From the NCBI GenBank assembly GCA_965219875.1, contig CBDCOW010000003.1, positions 248,001-312,000 on the forward strand: a stretch of DNA of 64,000 bases, given 5' to 3'. Positions 9,149-17,280 of the stretch are shown in pieces. The notes beneath the pieces were generated by a model that saw only the letters and a program-made list of their open reading frames with translations, had not been told where the DNA came from and did not search any database. A program made the translations under genes and the position numbers. The DNA is from DAOUKH01 sp965219875. GTDB lineage: Bacteria; Chloroflexota; Dehalococcoidia; SHYB01. The stretch's first letter is position 1; every line of letters begins with the position of its first letter.

Positions 9149-10888
9149 TTGGCCTCGGCGCAGGCAAACGAGAACATCCGCTACGAGCCGGACGAGCGTC
9201 CTTCGCCGGCCGTGGCTATTGGCGCGGGGCTTCAGGCTGCCCTAATCATTGTCGCGCCGGTGGTCGTCACGATCGTCATCGTGATGCGGATTGCCGAGCA
9301 GTCCGAGAGCTACATCTCGTGGGCCATCTTTGCGGCGCTGCTCGTCAGCGGCGTCACCACGATTCTCCAGGCTTCCAAGGTCGGGCGGATCGGGGCCGGG
9401 CACGTGCTCATTATGGGGCCGTCCGGGGCGTTCATCGCGATCTGCGTCGCGGCCCTGTTGGAGGGCGGTCCGTCCCTGATGGCAAGCCTCATCGTGGTGT
9501 CCTCGCTGTTCCAGTTTGCGATGGCGGCGCGGCTCTCGCTGCTACGGCGAATCTTCACCCCGGTCGTTTCCGGCACGGTGATTATGTTGATCGCGGCCAC
9601 GGTCATGCCGCTCGTCTTCGACACGTTGAAGGACGTGCCCGAAGACGCCTCGGGGGCCGCAGCACCGGCGACGGCCTTGGTCACCCTGTTCGTCGTCGGG
9701 GCGCTTGTGTTGCGGGGACCACCGGCGTGGCGGCTCTGGTCGCCGCTCATCGGCATCTTGGCGGGGTGTATCGTGGCCGCCGCCTTCGGGCTGTACGACA
9801 CACAACGGGTCGTGGAAGCGTCTTGGGTCGGCGTTCCCCTGGGCTCTTGGCCCGGGTTCGACGTGACCCCGGACACGGAGTTCTGGGCCCTGCTGCCGGC
9901 CTTCGTGGTGGTCACTCTCGTCGGGGCCATCGAGACCATCGGCGACGGCGTCGCCATTCAACGGGTCTCCCGCCGGAGCCCGCAGGCGACCGATTTCCGG
10001 GTGGTGCAGGGCGCGCTCAACGCCGACGGCGTGGGGAACCTGCTCTCCGGCATCACGGGGACGCTGCCCAACACAACCTATTCGACAAGCATCTCACTCG
10101 CCGAGGTCACGGGAATTGCCGCACGGCGGGTAGGCGTCGTGATCGGCCTCGCCTTCCTAGCGCTGGCGTTCTTTCCCAAGATCGCGGCCCTGTTGGGCGC
10201 CATTCCGGGTCCCGTGGCGTCCGCCTACCTCATCGTTCTCTTGGGGCTGCTCTTTGTGCAGGGCATGAAGATCATCATTCAAGACGGCGTCGATCACCGG
10301 AAGGCCATCGTCGTGGGCGTGGCGTTTTGGGTCGGCGTGGGCTTCCAGAACGAGATGATTTTCCCAGACCTGCTGGGAGAGGGGTTTCTGGCCGTGTTGC
10401 TCGGCAACGGCATGACGGCGGGCGCGCTCGTTGCGGTCATCATGATGATCTTCACCGAGCTGACGGGTCCGCGGCGCAAGCGTCTCGAGGTCGCCCTGGA
10501 GATGGACGCCCTGGCGAGCATCGACACGTTCCTCCGCAGGTTCGCGTCGAGAGCGGGATGGAGCGCCGCCTCGACAGACCGGCTGGCGTCGGCGGGGGAG
10601 GAAACGCTGACGATCCTGCTGCAGGAGGATGACGAGGTCACGGCAGGCGCGCCGCGGCGGTTGTCCATCGCCGCGCGCATGGAAGGCCGTTCGGCAGAGG
10701 TGGACTTCATCACGGCGATGGAGGGAGAGAACCTGGAGGACCGCCTGGCGTACCTGAGCGAACTGCCTCCCGTTCCGGACGAGCGCGAGGTGTCGTTCCG
10801 CCTGCTACGGCACTACGCCTCTTCCGTGCGCCACCAGAAATATCACGGCGTAGACATCGTGACGGTGAGCGTCGAGAGCACGCGTTAG
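9149..10888 (+). CDS. Xanthine/uracil-type permease (NCS2) with RsbW-like C-terminal domain
   Basis: Inner-membrane nucleobase transporter family protein, 579 residues. Residues about 20-440 form the multi-helix NCS2 core. The segment GNLLSGITGTLPNTTYS matches the conserved substrate-region signature, with GAIETIGD in an earlier helix. Residues about 445-579 are cytoplasmic. They resemble the RsbW/HATPase_c_2 fold: an N-terminal helix pair (MDALASIDTFLRRFASRAG), an N-box-like EETLTILL and a last-strand motif LLRHYASSVRHQKYHG. The Asn that binds Mg-ATP is replaced (EETLTI, not EEALTN) and the glycine loops are missing, so this domain probably does not bind ATP normally. TTG start with GAGGTG upstream. 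The transported substrate is not known. Confidence 0.85.
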   Translation: MASAQANENIRYEPDERPSPAVAIGAGLQAALIIVAPVVVTIVIVMRIAEQSESYISWAIFAALLVSGVTTILQASKVGRIGAGHVLIMGPSGAFIAICVAALLEGGPSLMASLIVVSSLFQFAMAARLSLLRRIFTPVVSGTVIMLIAATVMPLVFDTLKDVPEDASGAAAPATALVTLFVVGALVLRGPPAWRLWSPLIGILAGCIVAAAFGLYDTQRVVEASWVGVPLGSWPGFDVTPDTEFWALLPAFVVVTLVGAIETIGDGVAIQRVSRRSPQATDFRVVQGALNADGVGNLLSGITGTLPNTTYSTSISLAEVTGIAARRVGVVIGLAFLALAFFPKIAALLGAIPGPVASAYLIVLLGLLFVQGMKIIIQDGVDHRKAIVVGVAFWVGVGFQNEMIFPDLLGEGFLAVLLGNGMTAGALVAVIMMIFTELTGPRRKRLEVALEMDALASIDTFLRRFASRAGWSAASTDRLASAGEETLTILLQEDDEVTAGAPRRLSIAARMEGRSAEVDFITAMEGENLEDRLAYLSELPPVPDEREVSFRLLRHYASSVRHQKYHGVDIVTVSVESTR

Positions 10889-11079
10889 GCGGTCGTCTAT
10901 CGGCTTTGCGTCCGCTATACTCCGCTGAGACGATGCCGAACGGCAAGCGCGTCCGCCCCGCGTGACGCCGCGCACCAACCGATCCGCGGGGGGCTGATCG
11001 CTCACTGGCGCGTCCACTTTCACTGCCGGCCGAATAGCCGCGTCCAAGTCCACGTGTTCCACCACGAAAGGCGGGGTCT

Positions 11080-11850
11080 ATGGAAATGAACGACATCTTC
11101 CCACAAGGGTTGAGCATCGATGTTGCCCTCGATCTACTGCGGCCCCTGGCGGTCTACCTCGTGGGCATGGCCATCTACGCCGTCTTTATCTTCAAGTTCT
11201 ATCGGTTCCTCGCTTCCCGCGACATGTTCGAGTTGGACTTTTCCAAGTACGAGGCGTCGCGGTTCAAATTCGTGCGGACCGTCTTGCACTTCGTCTTCTA
11301 CGTCTTGAGGTACCTCATTCTCTTTCCGGTCTTCGCGTTCTTCTGGTTCGCGGTCCTCACCATCATCCTGGCCTTCCTTTCGAAAGAGCAGGTATTCACG
11401 GACGTGCTGCTGGTGGCCATGGCCACCGTCGGCGCGATCCGCATCACCTCCTATTACAGCGAAGACCTCTCTCGGGACTTGGCCAAGATTCTGCCGTTCG
11501 CCGTCTTGGCCATCTTTCTCATCGACGTTTCGTTCTTCGAAATCAGCGGATCGCTGGACATCCTGAAGCAGGCCAACGACCACCGAGAGACCATCCTCTA
11601 CTACCTGCTCTTCCTCATCGCCGTGGAGTTCGCGTTGCGTGTCGTCATGGCGGTCGTCACCGTCGTTGCCGCCGCGAGAAACCGCGTAGTGGAGGAACCC
11701 GCCCCTGCCGAAGAGGTGGAGCCTTCGCCGCCGGAGGAGGAGACGGAAGAGTCGACATGGCAGGAAGAGGCGCCGCAGGACGACGACGCCACATGGAGCG
11801 ACGCGACTGAGGACGCCCCTGACGAACGAGCGCCGAACAATGACGCATGA
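11080..11850 (+). CDS. Membrane protein with acidic C-terminal tail, unknown function
   Basis: 256 residues not recognised as a named family. There are five or six hydrophobic segments (near residues 20-45, 70-105, 112-130, 150-165 and 180-210), with aromatic-rich helices such as FPVFAFFWFAVLTIIL. The last 50 residues are strongly acidic (repeated EEE/PEE/DDD), which suggests a disordered cytoplasmic tail. ATG with AGGCGGGG upstream; a second in-frame ATG two codons later is equally possible. It stands alone, and the next gene is convergent. Confidence 0.7.
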   Translation: MEMNDIFPQGLSIDVALDLLRPLAVYLVGMAIYAVFIFKFYRFLASRDMFELDFSKYEASRFKFVRTVLHFVFYVLRYLILFPVFAFFWFAVLTIILAFLSKEQVFTDVLLVAMATVGAIRITSYYSEDLSRDLAKILPFAVLAIFLIDVSFFEISGSLDILKQANDHRETILYYLLFLIAVEFALRVVMAVVTVVAAARNRVVEEPAPAEEVEPSPPEEETEESTWQEEAPQDDDATWSDATEDAPDERAPNNDA

Positions 11851-11943
11851 CGCTCCGGCAGCCGATTAAGCGACGCACGAGCAGTTCGACACGTGGCGCG
11901 TTGAACTCGACAAGTGGAAGGAAGAGCCCGGGGCCTGCGGAGC

Positions 11944-11999
11944 CCTCGCCTTTGGCGAGGCGGTCGCCGTCAAGCCGTAGCGCGCCGACTCGGGCGCGC
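11944..11999. terminator. Hairpins between convergent genes
   Basis: Two perfect stems lie in the gap between a plus-strand and a minus-strand gene: CCTCGCC-TTT-GGCGAGG (11944-11960) and GCGCGCC, 6-base loop, GGCGCGC (11980-11999). Neither is followed by a T-tract on either strand, so intrinsic termination is only a possibility. Confidence 0.3.
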
Positions 12000-12012
12000 C
12001 GCGCGGACCGGC

Positions 12013-14283
12013 TTACTGCGCGGCCCCAGCCGCTTGCCCCGCCGCTTCCTCTGCGGCGCCGGGGGGCGGCGTCAAGGGCAGCTCGACGATCATCTCGGTA
12101 AACCGGCCGGCCTCGGACTCGACATGGATCGAGCCGCCGTGCTTCCGGATGATGTCGTTGGATATCGCCAGGCCGAGGCCGGTGCCGCGGTCGGTAGGTT
12201 TCGTGGTGAAGAACGGATTGAAGATCTTATCGATGACCTCGGGGGGCATCCCCTTCCCGTTGTCCCGGACGCGGACCTCGATCCTGTCCTCCTCCCGCCG
12301 CGTGGCGAGCCACAGCGTGGGGAAGTAGGGCCCGCCATCCTCCGTTTGGTAGACGGCCTCGCCACTCGTGCCCCCGTCGATTTCGCGCCGCTTCTCGTCC
12401 GTGGCGTCGCAGGCGTTGCTCACGAGGTTTAGGAAGACGCGTCCCAGGTCTTGCGGGATGACCTCGATCTCCCCCACTTCCGGATCCAGGTCCTGCTTCA
12501 GATCGAGGTTGAAGTCCGAGTCCGTCGCCCGCGCGCTATGGTAGGCCAGCCGGGCGTGTTCATCGAGCAGGCGGTTGATGTCGGTAGGCTGGAACCCACC
12601 CGAGTCGCGGCCCATCATCAGCATGTCTTGGACGATCCGGTTGGCGCGGTCACCGTGGCTGCGGATGCGTCCGAGGTTGCCGACGAGATCCTCCGCGATC
12701 TCCTTGATATAGCTCTGCTGCTCCTCGGGTAACTGCTCCCCGCCCTCTTCGATAACCTCCACCAGCTCTTTGATCAGCTCTTCCGAGACCTCGGAAAAGT
12801 TCCTGACGAAGTTCAGCGGGTTCTTGATCTCGTGAGCCACGCCCGCGGTGAGCTGACCGAGGGCCGCGAGCTTCTCGCGCACGACGATCTGGTCCTGCGC
12901 CCGTTGGAGGTCGGCCAGCACCGTTTCCAGCTCGGCGTTCTTTCCCTGCAACTCCTCCGCAAGCTTCTCCACGAGGTTGAGGCGCTGCACTTCCAGCGCG
13001 TGGCGGCGGAAAACCTCGAGCGCGGCCGCCATGTCGGCGACCTCGTCCCGGCCACCTATTTCGACGTGCGCCTCCAGGTCGCCGCCGGCCATGCGACGCA
13101 TCCAGTCCGAGAGCATCTCGAGCCGGCGCAGCAACACTCGGCCGACGAGCACCCAGATTATGAGCACCGCGCCGGCGATGCTGATTCCGCTGATTACGAG
13201 GAGGAGCGTCCGGCCCGTCGTGATTGCCTGCGTCGAGGCGTCGGTGGCTTCCTGCGCACTGGCCTCGGCCGCGCTCACCAGGCCATTGACTTCACTGAGG
13301 AGCGTGACGGCCAGGTTTCGGTTGTCAGTGAGGAGGTCCTGCTGCCGGTCGGCCAGCCTCAGCTCTTGGTCGATCAGGTCGAACCCGCTCTGCTGCTCCG
13401 CGGCTCCACCGACGCCGACGACGAACTTGGCAAGGCTCTCGGGAAGCCTGATCTCTAGGCCGCCCAACTCGAACAGGCGGGCGAGGACCGGGACCATTTC
13501 GTTGGGCAGGGAGACCGCACTCTGCGTCGAGAGATTGCGCTCGATACGGCCGGCAGCGGATTCGAAGCGCTCGCGCAGTGGCTCGACGAGCGAGGCGTCC
13601 GAGACGCCGAACGCGTCCGCGAGCAGCTGCGTCGCGATATTGACGTCCACCTGCAACTCGGCGAGGTGGCGGTAACGCTCGACCTCCTCTTCCGAGAAGT
13701 GCTCCGACCGGCGCGCCGGCGGTTCGCCAAGCTCGCGGTAGCCCGTGACGGTGTAGAACAGTTGATCATCGATAGCCGGGCCCAAGTAGTCGTTGAGTTG
13801 GACGGTCAGTTTCTCGATCTCGGTCCGCAGGGCCGCCTTGTTATCGGCCAACTCGAAGAGTGTCAGCCGATCTTGCTTGATGGCCTCAATGTTGGAGAAC
13901 AGCGTCTCTGCATCTACGCCGATACGGTCGAAGCGCTCGTCGGCCTCGCTCCCCTCCAGCCCAGTCAATTGTTCTTCAAAGGCGGCGCGCGACTCGTCGA
14001 TGCTGGAGACGACGCGGGCGAAACTCGGCCGCGTTTCGGCGGCCGACAGGCGGGGAGCGGCGTTGACGAGCTCGCCGCTGTATTGCGCGACGCCGAACGC
14101 CGCGGCAAGCTCAGGAACGCTACCTTCGTTCACCCGGCTTTGGGCGTCGCCCACCTGGTTAAACGAAAACCAGCCGACCAGGCTCGCGCCGATCGTCAGC
14201 GCGACCGCTACGCCAAAGCCGAAGTAGAGCTGCGTCGAGATGCGAAAGCGGATCTCGAGCAGGCGTTTCAGTCGGTCAATCAC
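12013..14283 (-). CDS. TorS-like sensor histidine kinase
   Basis: Membrane sensor kinase of 756 residues. It has TM1 (about 17-42), a long helical periplasmic sensor (43-357), TM2 (358-384) and HAMP (about 380-432). A coiled coil and HisKA with phospho-acceptor His484 (GVAHEIKNPLNF) follow, then an ATPase domain (NLVSNACDA N-box, DNGKGMP, RGTGLGLAI). The start LYFGFGVA..LVGWFSF and the helical sensor resemble TorS, which pairs with a periplasmic binding protein, TorT. A binding protein is encoded directly upstream and overlaps it by 4 bases (GTG start in GTGA), so ligand sensing through that protein is inferred. There is no attached receiver domain, unlike TorS. The likely phosphorylation target is the receiver-PP2C protein of the same operon. 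Confidence 0.9.
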   Translation of the reverse strand: MIDRLKRLLEIRFRISTQLYFGFGVAVALTIGASLVGWFSFNQVGDAQSRVNEGSVPELAAAFGVAQYSGELVNAAPRLSAAETRPSFARVVSSIDESRAAFEEQLTGLEGSEADERFDRIGVDAETLFSNIEAIKQDRLTLFELADNKAALRTEIEKLTVQLNDYLGPAIDDQLFYTVTGYRELGEPPARRSEHFSEEEVERYRHLAELQVDVNIATQLLADAFGVSDASLVEPLRERFESAAGRIERNLSTQSAVSLPNEMVPVLARLFELGGLEIRLPESLAKFVVGVGGAAEQQSGFDLIDQELRLADRQQDLLTDNRNLAVTLLSEVNGLVSAAEASAQEATDASTQAITTGRTLLLVISGISIAGAVLIIWVLVGRVLLRRLEMLSDWMRRMAGGDLEAHVEIGGRDEVADMAAALEVFRRHALEVQRLNLVEKLAEELQGKNAELETVLADLQRAQDQIVVREKLAALGQLTAGVAHEIKNPLNFVRNFSEVSEELIKELVEVIEEGGEQLPEEQQSYIKEIAEDLVGNLGRIRSHGDRANRIVQDMLMMGRDSGGFQPTDINRLLDEHARLAYHSARATDSDFNLDLKQDLDPEVGEIEVIPQDLGRVFLNLVSNACDATDEKRREIDGGTSGEAVYQTEDGGPYFPTLWLATRREEDRIEVRVRDNGKGMPPEVIDKIFNPFFTTKPTDRGTGLGLAISNDIIRKHGGSIHVESEAGRFTEMIVELPLTPPPGAAEEAAGQAAGAAQ

Positions 14284-15563
14284 AGTCCTGCATCCCGGAG
14301 CGTTTCGATGGTGTGATAGCGTCCGTCATCACCGATCACCGTGAGGAACACCGTGTCGGAGCCCTGGTTGTCGCCGTCGCGATCATAGCGGAGCTCGAAC
14401 CCATCCAAGTCCAGCATCTCCGCGCGGTGCAGACTATCGGACAGGCAGGCCCGGCTCACCTCCCGGCCACACCCTTCGAGGCTTGCGATGGCCAGGCGGG
14501 CGGCAAGGTACCCCTCGAACGACACGAAGCCTGGAACTGCGCCGACCGCGTAGGCCTTGAGGGCGCGAAGATAGGCGGCAGCGGTCGGGTTCGATTCGTC
14601 AGTCGGAGAGGGCACGACCTGGGTGACGAAGACTCCCGGGCCGGCAGGGCCGAGCTCCCTGGCCAAGGCATTGCTCCCGACGAAGGAGATCGTGATGAAG
14701 ACCGGGTCGAAGCCGGTATGGCGCGCCCACGCGATCAGGGCCGCCACCGGCTCGTAGGCCCCAACGATGATCACCGCCTCAGGGTTCCCATCGCGAAGAT
14801 CGAGCAGGGCCGACTTCACCGACGTCGTATTACGCGGATAGATCCCGATCGCCGCCGGCACCATGCCGCGGCGCTGGAGCGCGCTCTGCGCTCCGTTGTA
14901 GCCGGCCCGGCCGAAGGAATCGTCCTGGTACATCACCGCGATGCGGGTGATGCCAAGGTCTTCGGTCAACCGGGCCACCATCTCTTCGGTTTCCTGGTTG
15001 TAGGAGGCCCGCAGGTTGATCACGGTGCTCAGCCTCTCCGCGTCACGCAGGAAGGCGGCGCCGGTGAACGGGCCGATGTAGGGAACGCCGTGCTCCTCGG
15101 CAACGGGAGCGGCGGAGCGTGAGGTCGGTGTTCCCACGGCGCCGATGAGGGCGAAGACATCTTGCTCCTCGATCAAGTGCCGGGTATTGATCGCCGCCGC
15201 CTCCGGCTCATAGCCGTCGTCCAACGAGGTGAGCTCCAACGTTCGGCCGTGGACGCCGCCCCTTTCGTTCACTTCCTGGAAGGCCGCTTGGATGCCCAAC
15301 CGCATGTTCTTGCCCAGCTCCTGAGCAGGACCGGTAAAGGCGGCGGACTGGCCAAAGACGATGTGGTCGTCGAAGACGCCGAGGGTCCGTTCCAGAGGCG
15401 GGGCCGTGGGTGTGGCCGGCTCGGCGTCCGGCGTGGGTGGGCCGCCTCCGTTCCCCGGAGACTCACCGCCCGAGCAGCCAGCCAAGACCACGGCAGCCGC
15501 TACGGTTGCGCCGAACGCCAAGGCGGCCGAGTAGACGGCCGGCAGGCGGCGCGGCCTCTTCAT
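14280..15563 (-). CDS. Periplasmic ligand-binding lipoprotein (Leu/Ile/Val-type)
   Basis: Type I periplasmic binding protein (Peripla_BP_6/LivJ-like), 427 residues. It has a lipoprotein signal with lipobox LAGC near residue 29 and a Gly/Pro/Thr-rich linker. The two-lobe fold starts at about residue 60 (IVFGQSAAFTGPAQELGKNM). Typical features are VNERGGVHGRTLEL, a serine-rich ligand region (IGAVGTPTSRSAAPVAEE) and VMYQDDSFGRAGYNG. It sits between an RsbW-like gene (4-base gap) and the histidine kinase (4-base overlap), with no transporter genes. The context argues that it serves sensing, not import. The ligand cannot be told from sequence. Confidence 0.9.
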   Translation of the reverse strand: MKRPRRLPAVYSAALAFGATVAAAVVLAGCSGGESPGNGGGPPTPDAEPATPTAPPLERTLGVFDDHIVFGQSAAFTGPAQELGKNMRLGIQAAFQEVNERGGVHGRTLELTSLDDGYEPEAAAINTRHLIEEQDVFALIGAVGTPTSRSAAPVAEEHGVPYIGPFTGAAFLRDAERLSTVINLRASYNQETEEMVARLTEDLGITRIAVMYQDDSFGRAGYNGAQSALQRRGMVPAAIGIYPRNTTSVKSALLDLRDGNPEAVIIVGAYEPVAALIAWARHTGFDPVFITISFVGSNALARELGPAGPGVFVTQVVPSPTDESNPTAAAYLRALKAYAVGAVPGFVSFEGYLAARLAIASLEGCGREVSRACLSDSLHRAEMLDLDGFELRYDRDGDNQGSDTVFLTVIGDDGRYHTIETLRDAGL

Positions 15564-15567
15564 CGCC

Positions 15568-15987
15568 CTACTCTTCCCGGCTCATGACCAGCGTCAGATG
15601 GTTGTGCTCTGCCTCGCGGCGGTAGCGCATCTCCTTCACCATTGTCCGCGTGAAGTAGACGCCGAGCCCGCCCACGCGCCGGTCGTCCAGCGAGGTGTCC
15701 AAGTCCGGAGCGGGCGCGTCGTGTGTCGGGTCAAACGGACGGCCCGAGTCCACGAGCTGCATGACCACCTCGTCCGGTCCCGAAGTCAGCGTGATCTCGA
15801 TCCTGTGGCGGCCCTGAGCATCGCCGTAGTCCATGATGTTGATCGCCAACTCTTCGAGTATCAAGTTCACGCGAAAGGCGAGCCCGGGAGACCAGTCTTC
15901 CTGCTCCGCCAGGTCCTCCACCGCCGCGGCGATGCGCTCCAGCTCGCCGCGATTAGGTTCGACCTTCAACGACAGTTCCGCGCTCAT
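15568..15987 (-). CDS. RsbW-like anti-sigma factor/serine kinase
   Basis: 139-residue GHKL ATPase of the HATPase_c_2 type, as in RsbW/SpoIIAB switch kinases. The N-box LEELAINIMDYG includes Asn50. The Gly motif is DSGRPFDP and the lid/G2 region RRVGGLGVYFTRTMV, so ATP binding looks intact, unlike the permease tail at 10481-10885. The family phosphorylates a STAS-domain antagonist or holds a sigma factor. Neither a STAS nor a sigma gene is encoded in the window. It overlaps the upstream phosphatase gene by an ATGA. It most likely forms a kinase/phosphatase pair with that gene product. Confidence 0.88.
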   Translation of the reverse strand: MSAELSLKVEPNRGELERIAAAVEDLAEQEDWSPGLAFRVNLILEELAINIMDYGDAQGRHRIEITLTSGPDEVVMQLVDSGRPFDPTHDAPAPDLDTSLDDRRVGGLGVYFTRTMVKEMRYRREAEHNHLTLVMSREE

Positions 15988-17150
15988 GTCCCCAACTCAC
16001 TGCGGTGCACTGCTAGGCAGGTAACGTCATCGAATTGCGGCGCATCGCCTGCGAAGCCGCTGACGGCGGCGAAAATCGAGTCGATCGCTTCCCTCACGCT
16101 CTTCGGCGGGGCACCGGCAAAGATCTCGCGCAAACGCTCCAGCCCAAACTGTTCGTTTCCGCTATTCATGGCCTCAGTGACCCCGTCGGTATACAGTACA
16201 AGGGTATCACCGGGCGCGACGGGAACGGTGTTCTGCAGGTACTGGAATCCTGGCGCCACGCCAAGGGCCAACCCGCCGGTCAGCGGAAGGGACGTCGAGC
16301 TTCCATCGGCGTGCACGACGAGCGGCGGATCGTGGCCGCCGCAGGCATAGGTAAATTCGCCCCTCTCCGGATCATAGGCCGCGTAGAGGACGGTGACGAA
16401 CATCGCGGCCTCGTTCTGTTCGCAGAGTAGATCGTTCACTTGGGTCAGCACTTCGGCGGGGTCGGCGCCGCCAATCGCCGTGCCCTTCAGCAGTGTTCGG
16501 CTGGACATCATGAAAAGCGCCGCAGGCACGCCTTTGCCCGAAACGTCCGCGATGGCGAGCCCCATCCGTCCGTTCTCCAGCCGTATGACATCGTAGAAAT
16601 CACCTCCCACGTTACGCGCCGGCTCCATGTTGGCGAAAACCTGGAAGCCGGGGGGCGTTGGAAACTGCCCCGGAAGAATCGACTGCTGTATCTTGCTAGC
16701 GATGTCGAGCTCGTTCTCCAACGCGACGAGCTTGTCGTGCGACGAAACCGCCTCCCGCCACTCGTCAAGATGCCGCAGCGTCCGGTCAATCGTGACTTGC
16801 AGGTCCTCGAAATCGACCGGCTTGGTGACGAAATCGAAGGCCCCGCGGTTCATCGCAGTGCGGATGTTCTTCATGTCGCCGTAAGCCGAGATGATCACGG
16901 CGCGTATGTTGGGGCTTACGTCCGGTATCTGATCGAGCAGCGTCAGCCCGTCCATCTGCGGCATGTTGATGTCCGAGAGCACCATGTCGATGCTCGCGTC
17001 TTCGTTCAGGCGCTGGAGCGCCTCGACTCCGTTGCCGGCGAAGACGAACTGATAGCGGCCGCCCCTGATGTGGCGCCGCATGCGCTGCAACATAAGCGGC
17101 TCGAGGTCCGGCTCGTCGTCGACCACGAGTATCTTGTACGGCTCTGCCAT
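15984..17150 (-). CDS. Response regulator with SpoIIE/RsbU-type PP2C phosphatase
   Basis: 388 residues. The N-terminal receiver (about 5-125) has the acidic pair DDE, phospho-acceptor Asp60 in LSDINMPQMDG and the conserved Lys in VTKPVDF. A helical linker (about 130-165) leads to a PP2C domain with NVGGDFYDV, ADVSGKGVPAALFM, CGGHDPP and LYTDGVTEA. All metal-binding acidic positions seem present. Phosphorylation by the operon's histidine kinase would control dephosphorylation of a STAS antagonist. It is the first gene of a four-gene operon whose gaps or overlaps are all about 4 bases. Confidence 0.92.
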   Translation of the reverse strand: MAEPYKILVVDDEPDLEPLMLQRMRRHIRGGRYQFVFAGNGVEALQRLNEDASIDMVLSDINMPQMDGLTLLDQIPDVSPNIRAVIISAYGDMKNIRTAMNRGAFDFVTKPVDFEDLQVTIDRTLRHLDEWREAVSSHDKLVALENELDIASKIQQSILPGQFPTPPGFQVFANMEPARNVGGDFYDVIRLENGRMGLAIADVSGKGVPAALFMMSSRTLLKGTAIGGADPAEVLTQVNDLLCEQNEAAMFVTVLYAAYDPERGEFTYACGGHDPPLVVHADGSSTSLPLTGGLALGVAPGFQYLQNTVPVAPGDTLVLYTDGVTEAMNSGNEQFGLERLREIFAGAPPKSVREAIDSIFAAVSGFAGDAPQFDDVTCLAVHRSELGT

Positions 17151-17280
17151 CAGTCTCTCTTCCTCTGTTCATGCTAGCGCCCAACACGCCCTTTTCGGGC
17201 CGTCGGCCGCCTATTCATCAAGCTTTTACGATAGCCGCTACGCCTTCGGTGTCAAGGGAATCGTGAGGGAAACCGCCGGC

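Noticed and set aside
9142..10632. 496-codon plus-strand frame
   Set aside because: Another frame of the NCS2 permease, rich in Arg and Gly, with no membrane helices.
10889..10925. Promoter (TATACT) ahead of the unknown membrane protein
   Set aside because: The -10-like box has no acceptable -35 at 16-18 bases.
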